Assembly: GCF_020623625.1 (NCBI RefSeq)
Contig: NC_060200.1
Location: 2,252,001 to 2,316,000, forward strand
Source: Saccharomycodes ludwigii
Taxonomy: Eukaryota > Ascomycota > Saccharomycetes > Saccharomycodales > Saccharomycodaceae
Reading direction: 5' to 3'
DNA length: 64,000 bases
The notes beneath the pieces are model-generated. The model saw nothing but the letters and a program-made list of their open reading frames with translations, had not been told where the DNA came from and made no database searches. Positions 61,154 to 64,000 of the stretch are shown one piece after another. The stretch's first letter is position 1; every line of letters starts with the position of its first letter. A program made the position numbers and the translations under genes.

Positions 61154-63238
61154 TCAAATTGGATAAAAATTTCCCCTTGTGTCACGCACTTGAACGTATT
61201 GTTCATCTTGACAAAATGCCATATCTTTATTATCATAAGGAACCAATGCGGGACTAAATGGTAGTAATGCTATGTTTTCATCTTGCACATTAGTTGTAGC
61301 CGAAGTAGATGTCTCCAAACAACTCCCATCACTGTTCCCATATACACAATCAAAGATACATCTATGTGTTAACATATTGTCACTATTCCTACCATCTTTG
61401 TCATTAGATGGATACTGTATAACACCAACCTCGTAATTTCTTGGTAAGCCACTATAGGTACCCCACGCTGTACCGCTTAAATTGCAACTTGTGAAGAGAC
61501 ACCAGTACATCTTGTCATTGTTTTCCTCGTTTTTGCAATTATCTTTTGAAGGTCTCAAATAATAGAACTTAGTATGTGATGGCGTATACCCACATTTTAG
61601 AGACCTCTTTTTTGAATCGTTAAACTTAAACAAGCTCTTTTCTTTTATCCAATTGGAATACATCGATTTGGATATAGCACTGCGGCTATAGTGGAAATGA
61701 AACCACCCTGATGAGTAGTAGCCCATTGGTGCTTTAAGGAAATCTGTAACAGAGGGATAAATCAATTTCCCCTTAAACTTGCTATTCGAGAGGAAACCAT
61801 TTTCCACTAGTGGATCATCATTTAGTTTTTCACTACTATATAATGGAACCAAAATATCATCCAATAAATATAAGTTTCTATTGTAACTTTTTTTTTTCAG
61901 TGGGGCACCGATGCTTGACACTTGGACTATTAACTCCTTTTCCACAGCATCTCCGTTATAATTGTGCCTATTCAATAAAGTGTTCATTAATCTATATCCA
62001 GACAAATATTTAGGATTTACTGTGGAGTATAGAAAATCATAGTTTTTTAAAGAACTAAAATCAACTCGATTGGGGGTTTTTAATAATGTAATTAAACTTT
62101 TAAAAAAGGAAGCGTTAGCATAACTTTCTATATAATCGAGTAGATGCTTTTTGAAGTTGCTGGGAGCGGGGGTATTCGTTTCAATATCTCCAGTGTCAAA
62201 TGTTTTGCTATATATTGGCAATTTGCCACTATACCAACACATTTGTCTAGGTAAGTTGCTTTCAGAAAACGTGAAGTTGGCAGAGGGGATATATATTTTA
62301 AGAAAATCATTGCTACCGCCGTTATTACTTTTCCATTTTTGAATAATCATTTTACTATGATGAGAAGTGTACGGTTTCATTTGGATTTCTAATAATTGAA
62401 TAATATTTTCCCTCAAATATTTTTCATATTTAATTTTCAAATCAATGTTACTTGGTAACAAAAATGTACCCTTTTGATAAACAATTTTAATCAATGGTTT
62501 GTTGCTAGTTTTATTGATACAGACAGCATTTCCTATCATCGAGTCTATGTATGGGAATATATAATCTAATTCATATTGATATGAAAACAACCACAGTTCA
62601 TCAAGAGTAAAACTATTGTTGTTGTTTTCATATGCAAGGAAAATATCATGCATGTCTATGATATATTTCGAAAAGCTTATGCTTCTATCATAATATATAG
62701 ATCTCAATAAATACATACTGGGTAAGTTTCTCGTGTCGCTCTTTTGTGTTTGTGTTTTATCTATATTATTATTAGTTACTGTGTATTTAAGTATGGAGAC
62801 GGGTGTATGTTGTTTTGAATTTTCTTCCAGCAGTGTGAGATCATTTATATTTTCTTTTCTCTTTTTTCTTTTTTTCCTCTTGGTATTGGTATCTTCTTCC
62901 GTTAGATCAATCACAATTTTATTTGTATTTAAATTATTGGTTTTGTTATTTTCAATGTTGTTAGTTTCAATTATTTCAAGTTGAGTAGAATTGTTGATAA
63001 GTTTTCTCGTTGCATTATTCGTGCTATTATTTTTTTCGTCTTCTGGCCCACTAGGATGACATGGTTTTGATTTCTTAATGTCATTACCATACTTGGTGTT
63101 CCAATGATCAGCTACCCTTTTCCTTACTTCAAGGTTGCTTAAATCAGTGTTATAGGAAAAAGATGTATTCTGTTGATGATTATTGTTATTAATATTATTC
63201 ATTGGTTCCTTAATATTGTAAACGTTTGACCAATGCAA
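61154..63238 (-). CDS. TDP1: Tyrosyl-DNA phosphodiesterase 1
   Basis: Tdp1 removes trapped topoisomerase I (3'-phosphotyrosyl) and also Top2 adducts from DNA ends in the nucleus. The 694-residue protein shows both HKD half-sites: His294 and Lys296 in TSHHSKMII with downstream Asn in SANFT, and His555 and Lys557 in PSHTKFYY with SCNLSGTAWG. SSIGAPLKKK (about 441-450) and SSGWFHFHYS (about 509-518) are also typical. The N-terminal 150 residues are longer than in yeast (544 total) and disordered, with a SUMO-interacting-like VIDLTEED (about 109-116) and a KRKKRKKRKE basic patch next to it. It follows PCS60 as in yeast YBR222C-YBR223C. Confidence 0.96.
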   Translation of the reverse strand: MHWSNVYNIKEPMNNINNNNHQQNTSFSYNTDLSNLEVRKRVADHWNTKYGNDIKKSKPCHPSGPEDEKNNSTNNATRKLINNSTQLEIIETNNIENNKTNNLNTNKIVIDLTEEDTNTKRKKRKKRKENINDLTLLEENSKQHTPVSILKYTVTNNNIDKTQTQKSDTRNLPSMYLLRSIYYDRSISFSKYIIDMHDIFLAYENNNNSFTLDELWLFSYQYELDYIFPYIDSMIGNAVCINKTSNKPLIKIVYQKGTFLLPSNIDLKIKYEKYLRENIIQLLEIQMKPYTSHHSKMIIQKWKSNNGGSNDFLKIYIPSANFTFSESNLPRQMCWYSGKLPIYSKTFDTGDIETNTPAPSNFKKHLLDYIESYANASFFKSLITLLKTPNRVDFSSLKNYDFLYSTVNPKYLSGYRLMNTLLNRHNYNGDAVEKELIVQVSSIGAPLKKKSYNRNLYLLDDILVPLYSSEKLNDDPLVENGFLSNSKFKGKLIYPSVTDFLKAPMGYYSSGWFHFHYSRSAISKSMYSNWIKEKSLFKFNDSKKRSLKCGYTPSHTKFYYLRPSKDNCKNEENNDKMYWCLFTSCNLSGTAWGTYSGLPRNYEVGVIQYPSNDKDGRNSDNMLTHRCIFDCVYGNSDGSCLETSTSATTNVQDENIALLPFSPALVPYDNKDMAFCQDEQYVQVRDTRGNFYPI

Positions 63239-64000
63239 TTATATATATATGTTTTTCTGTTCGTTTTGTCTGTTCTAAATTAATCTGTACAATAATATTT
63301 TTTTAGTTTCAAATAATTTTTTTTTTTTTGCATTTTTTTTTATTTTTTTTATTTTTTCTACTCCGCTTATCTAACATAATTTCCCTTTGCTTCAGTGAAG
63401 GAGTAAAGCAACTTGAAATTTAGCCGCTAAAAATAAAAATTATAATGTATTCTAAGGATATCTATCTTACTTTTTCATTTATTTATTTAATTTTATTCAA
63501 TAAAAGGGTCATAGAAAGACTTTGACATTAAAAATTTAGCTGGAACAGAGAAAGAAAGGAAGAAAGAAAGAAAGCGTTATACAAAATGTATTATTATGAA
63601 AGCTAGCAAAGTGCAGATGTAGATAAAAGAAGACAGGGGAGGAGTAATCAACGGGGAATATATTATTTGGCTGAGTTTCCATTAACTTTAGGAGATATTA
63701 AAAAGAAAAATGCTGTTCAGGTAATTGTCGTAATGTAATGACTAATTTTTTTTTTTTTTTTTTTTTTTTTTTTGTTGATACTTTCTAACAGTTCGTTGAG
63801 TAAGTTTAAGAGGAAAGAGTCTCGTTTAGAAGAGAAAAAAGAACATCGTTTAGAAAAGAAAAAAGAACATCGTTTAGAAGAGAAAAAAGAACATCGTTTA
63901 AAAGAAAAAAAGAAAAAAAAATCATAATAATAGTTATCAGTATGCGGGTAAGCACAAAATATTTTTTCATTTCTGTTTTAATTAAACAAGAAAAAGGCAT
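63239..64000. other. TDP1 upstream region to window end
   Basis: No gene recognised. It holds T-rich runs (63297-63358), an (AAAG)n stretch (63554-63574), a T run of about 28 bases (63746-63774) and a 24-bp repeat array (63830-63905). A minus-strand open frame from the right edge across the array reads as hydrophobic 8-residue repeats and is unlikely to be a gene. Confidence 0.45.
63830..63905. repeat. Tandem 24-bp repeat
   Basis: Three and a half copies of a unit TCGTTTAGAAGAGAAAAAAG plus AACA, with one A/G variant. On the plus strand it reads RLEEKKEH, on the minus strand LLNDVLFS; both are open because the unit is a multiple of three and lacks stops. Confidence 0.9.

Noticed and set aside
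1-64000. Possible CUG-Ser clade yeast
   Set aside because: Gene order is that of Saccharomycetaceae at every locus, and fast-evolving genes such as ACM1, AME1 and DUO1 match S. cerevisiae closely enough to recognise.

Overview
The window is nuclear DNA of a budding yeast from the Saccharomycetaceae/Saccharomycodaceae side of the tree. It is very A+T-rich, with short uninterrupted genes and intergenic regions full of poly(dA:dT) runs and microsatellites. Almost every gene matches a Saccharomyces cerevisiae gene, and its neighbours match too. Genes that S. cerevisiae divides between two sister (whole-genome-duplication) chromosomes are interleaved here in single copy: chr II YBR210-223 with chr VII YGL054-062, and chr XII YLR300-301 with chr XV YOR189-191. 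This points to a lineage that did not undergo that duplication. Asparagine-rich tracts occur in many proteins. Saccharomycodes or a relative would fit, but that is a guess; the species cannot be read from the window.

Layout. Positions 1-4.9 kb carry the KAR9 3' end, PLC1 and ACM1 (YPL269-267 synteny). From 4.9 to 15.3 kb a minus-strand block holds two HRI1-family genes, ULS1, EXG1 and a short IES4. DIM1 (15.6 kb), next to ACM1 in S. cerevisiae, lies beyond this block. From 17.9 to 27.5 kb come OLE1, MET8, tRNA-Leu, NGR1, AME1 and ERV14; by comparison with yeast synteny this five-gene block is inverted. From 28.9 to 48 kb come SDS23, tRNA-Asn, a 5.3 kb Ty3-like LTR retrotransposon, GEP7, RAD6, PKP2, HPC2, a YBP1/YBP2 gene, ATG12 and DUO1. 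From 48.3 to 63.2 kb come pyruvate carboxylase, MED31/SOH1, SCS3, a YBR220C-type acetyl-CoA transporter, PDB1, PCS60 and TDP1.

Mobile DNA. A full Ty3/gypsy-type element (31404-36683) has two 434-bp LTRs with no difference visible by eye, a primer-binding site matching initiator tRNA-Met and a 5-bp target duplication. It sits a few bases upstream of tRNA-Asn. A different, previously isolated LTR (solo LTR, 21131-21490, 7-bp inverted ends, 5-bp duplication GTTCA) sits at almost the same distance upstream of tRNA-Leu. Both fit integration directed to Pol III start sites.

Functional themes are scattered, as is usual in eukaryotes: mitochondrial pyruvate metabolism (PDB1, PKP2, with cytosolic pyruvate carboxylase), chromatin and DNA repair (ULS1, IES4, RAD6, HPC2, TDP1), kinetochore/spindle (KAR9, AME1, DUO1), lipid/ER (OLE1, SCS3, ERV14), and cell-cycle control (ACM1, SDS23). 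No clearly new multi-gene system is visible. The items most worth a second look are the two tRNA-targeted insertions, the inversion, the paired divergent HRI1 genes, the A-run frame change in HPC2, the AME1 tetrapeptide array and the shortened IES4.
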